Positions 62,502 through 64,000 of a stretch of DNA of 64,000 nt are shown piece after piece. How positions within the stretch are numbered: position 1 is the stretch's first letter; every line of letters starts with the position of its first letter. Position numbers and translations under genes: made by a program. Under the pieces are notes generated by a model. The model was given only the letters and a program-made list of their open reading frames with translations. It made no database searches and was not told the DNA's origin. The stretch is from Sphingomonas bacterium (GTDB lineage Bacteria; Pseudomonadota; Alphaproteobacteria; Sphingomonadales; Sphingomonadaceae), in NCBI RefSeq assembly GCF_903642285.1, contig NZ_CAHJWJ010000002.1:62001-126000 (forward strand), read 5' to 3'.

Positions 62502-63539
62502 TCATCCGCCGGTGACGCTCATATGCCGCGCCACTGCGGGTGCCTCGCCGACACCGATCCGGAAGTCGTGGCGCGCGGGTTTGGCGGCGAGGCCGTCGTC
62601 GATCGCGGCGTCCAACCCGGCGATCCCGCCGCCGCGCAACGCGGTCTTCAGGTCGACCCGGTCGTCATGCCCCAGACAGAGATACAGCAGGCCCTCCGTC
62701 GTCAGCCGCACCCGGTTGCAGCCATCGCAGAAATTGGCGGTCAGCGGCGAGATCAGGCCGAGGCGCGTTTCGGTACCCTCGACCCGCCAGTAGCGCGCCG
62801 GCCCCCCGGTACGCCGCCCGTCGCGGACCAGCGGAAACCGGCCCGCCAGATCGTCGAACACTCGCGTCAGCGGCAGGAAGCGGTCGACCCGGTCCTCGTC
62901 GATCGCACCCAGCGGCATCGTTTCGATCAGCGACAGGTCGAGCCCCTCGTCCGCGCACCAGGCCAGCATCGACCCGATCTCGTCCTCGTTCAGGCCGGCG
63001 AGCGCGACCATGTTGATCTTCACGCGCAGCCCTGCGTCGCGTGCCGCCATGATTCCGGCGATGACCTTCGCGACGTCGCCGTGCCGCGTGATGAAGCGGA
63101 ACCGGTCTGGATCGCGGCTGTCCAGGCTGACGTTGATCCGGCGAATGCCCGCATCGACCATGGCCTCCGCATGGTCCGCCAGCCGCGTGCCGTTGGTCGT
63201 CATCGTCAGCTCGTCCAGACGCGTACCGACATGCGACCCCAACCGCTGGACAAGATCGCCGACGTCGCGGCGTACCAGCGGTTCCCCGCCGGACAACCGG
63301 ATTTTCGTCACGCCGCGCGCGATGAAGCGTTCGGCAATGATCGCCATCTCGTCGAGCGTCAGCAAGGCGCTCCGCGGCAGGAAAATCATCTCCTCCGCCA
63401 TGCAGTAGCGGCAGCGCAGATCGCAGCGATCGGTGACGGAGATACGCAGATAGCTGATCGTCCGCCCATGCGCATCGACGAGCGGCGCGGGCTCGGGCGC
63501 AAGCGCCGAAACGCGGTCTGGAACAGGGGCGATCGTCAC
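62502..63539 (-). CDS. moaA: GTP 3',8-cyclase MoaA
   Basis: 345 residues. A radical-SAM enzyme starting molybdenum-cofactor synthesis from GTP. The SAM cluster motif C-x3-C-x2-C is at 39, 43 and 46 (DRCDLRCRYCMAEE). The C-terminal second cluster has FCDGCNRVRLTTEGLLYLCL (three Cys) near 268-287. KIRLSGGEPLVRRD near 80 is the SAM-binding GGEP. It is followed by nadK. The final C-terminus lacks the GG end usual for MoaA (ends SVTGG, so present), consistent with a functional enzyme. Confidence 0.95.
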   Translation of the reverse strand: MTIAPVPDRVSALAPEPAPLVDAHGRTISYLRISVTDRCDLRCRYCMAEEMIFLPRSALLTLDEMAIIAERFIARGVTKIRLSGGEPLVRRDVGDLVQRLGSHVGTRLDELTMTTNGTRLADHAEAMVDAGIRRINVSLDSRDPDRFRFITRHGDVAKVIAGIMAARDAGLRVKINMVALAGLNEDEIGSMLAWCADEGLDLSLIETMPLGAIDEDRVDRFLPLTRVFDDLAGRFPLVRDGRRTGGPARYWRVEGTETRLGLISPLTANFCDGCNRVRLTTEGLLYLCLGHDDRVDLKTALRGGGIAGLDAAIDDGLAAKPARHDFRIGVGEAPAVARHMSVTGG

Positions 63540-63638
63540 CGGCCAGAGCTAGGACGCGTGCGCCGTATCGACAACCCCCTACCGGGATCGGCCCCTACCG
63601 GGATTGGCGCAGGGGGGCGTGGCGGCTACGGTCGGGTC

Positions 63639-64000
63639 ATGGGGCAGGGTAAAGACGAGAACACGAACGCACCGGCGGCATTGCTCGTGCTCGCATGGCG
63701 AGATCAGGACGCGCTGCTGGCACGGATCGCCGATCCCGCATGGTCGGCGATCGTGCCGCACCGCACTATCGACCCGGCGAGGGCATTCGTCGACAGCGGC
63801 GCGTCTGTCGTGCTCGTCGATGCGCGGGGTTCGATCGATCCTGCGCTCGAGGCGGCAGGCGGTCTGGGCGGCCTGATCGAATCGCGATCGGCGGCGCTGC
63901 TGGTGCTGCTGGCCCGCGGCGATACGGAAATGCTCACCGATTTCTATGCCGCGGGTGCGACGCATTTCCTCATCGACTCAGGCGATGCCAGTGAAGTGCG
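63639..64000 (+). CDS. Unidentified, possibly receiver-like signalling protein, truncated by window end
   Basis: ATG 63639, divergent from moaA, gives about 120 residues with no stop before 64000. An alternating strand/helix pattern (ALLVLAWRDQDALLARI, SVVLVDARGSIDPALEA, ALLVLLARGDTEMLTDFYAAGATHFL) resembles a receiver fold, with Asp in LVDARG at the phospho-acceptor place. Such N-termini are found on GGDEF/EAL signalling proteins in sphingomonads, but the deciding C-terminus is outside the window. Confidence 0.4.
   Translation, partial: MGQGKDENTNAPAALLVLAWRDQDALLARIADPAWSAIVPHRTIDPARAFVDSGASVVLVDARGSIDPALEAAGGLGGLIESRSAALLVLLARGDTEMLTDFYAAGATHFLIDSGDASEV

Overview
The window looks like a chromosomal segment of a GC-rich alphaproteobacterium, most likely a sphingomonad (Sphingomonas or a close relative). 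This is inferred from strong G/C third-position bias, a large TonB-dependent receptor placed in a catabolic operon, a lipoprotein of the kind known from Caulobacter and sphingomonads, a heat-shock promoter of the alphaproteobacterial RpoH type before dnaK, and alphaproteobacterial-style intergenic palindromes. No rRNA, CRISPR array, complete insertion sequence or prophage was seen.

Layout. (1) 1-6160: a divergent catabolic cluster. An FAD hydroxylase and a DUF1330 protein lie on the minus strand. On the plus strand are a maleate-isomerase/arylmalonate-decarboxylase-like protein lacking both usual cysteines, a PuuE-like deacetylase, an isocitrate-lyase/PEP-mutase-like enzyme, an isochorismatase-like amidase and a Tat-exported GMC oxidoreductase. 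(2) 6489-11585: four glycosyltransferases, including a sucrose-phosphate-synthase-like protein fused to its HAD phosphatase. (3) 11751-13520: a Met-rich outer-membrane protein divergent from a CsoR repressor, with a CsoR-type operator between them. (4) 13538-24610: a TetR gene divergent from a long operon (TonB receptor, Baeyer-Villiger monooxygenase, SDR, coniferyl-aldehyde-dehydrogenase-like ALDH, small protein, MFS transporter, acyl-CoA ligase), apparently for import and oxidation of a ketone or aldehyde substrate. (5) 24642-28493: PCuAC copper chaperone, dnaK and dnaJ. (6) 28511-38827: mixed metabolism, including the tyrosine/homogentisate genes hppD and hmgA, a MarR regulator and malate synthase G. 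(7) 38911-45371: tamA-tamB. (8) 45416-51944: an EthA-type monooxygenase, then a TetR-HlyD-MFS-OMF tripartite efflux operon with a perfect palindrome before its TetR gene. (9) 52351-56602: an EAL-domain protein, a TPR hybrid histidine kinase and a stand-alone receiver. (10) 57460-61542: an accessory strip with a doubly frameshifted HxlR gene, a DUF736 remnant, a WYL regulator, SRPBCC and tandem NTF2-like genes, a TrbB remnant and tRNA-Asn. It reads as the scar of a decayed integrative conjugative element. (11) 61700-64000: nadK, moaA and the start of an unidentified, possibly signalling, protein.

The most promising material for something undescribed is the 1-6160 cluster. Its enzyme set fits opening and stripping of a nitrogen heterocycle or cyclic imide, but it matches no pathway I can name and its isomerase-like member lacks the family's catalytic cysteines. 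Other points worth following are local codon-usage islands (inside the TonB receptor and in the sensor half of the hybrid kinase), two tiny hydrophobic peptide genes with good ribosome binding sites, and paired intergenic palindromes.
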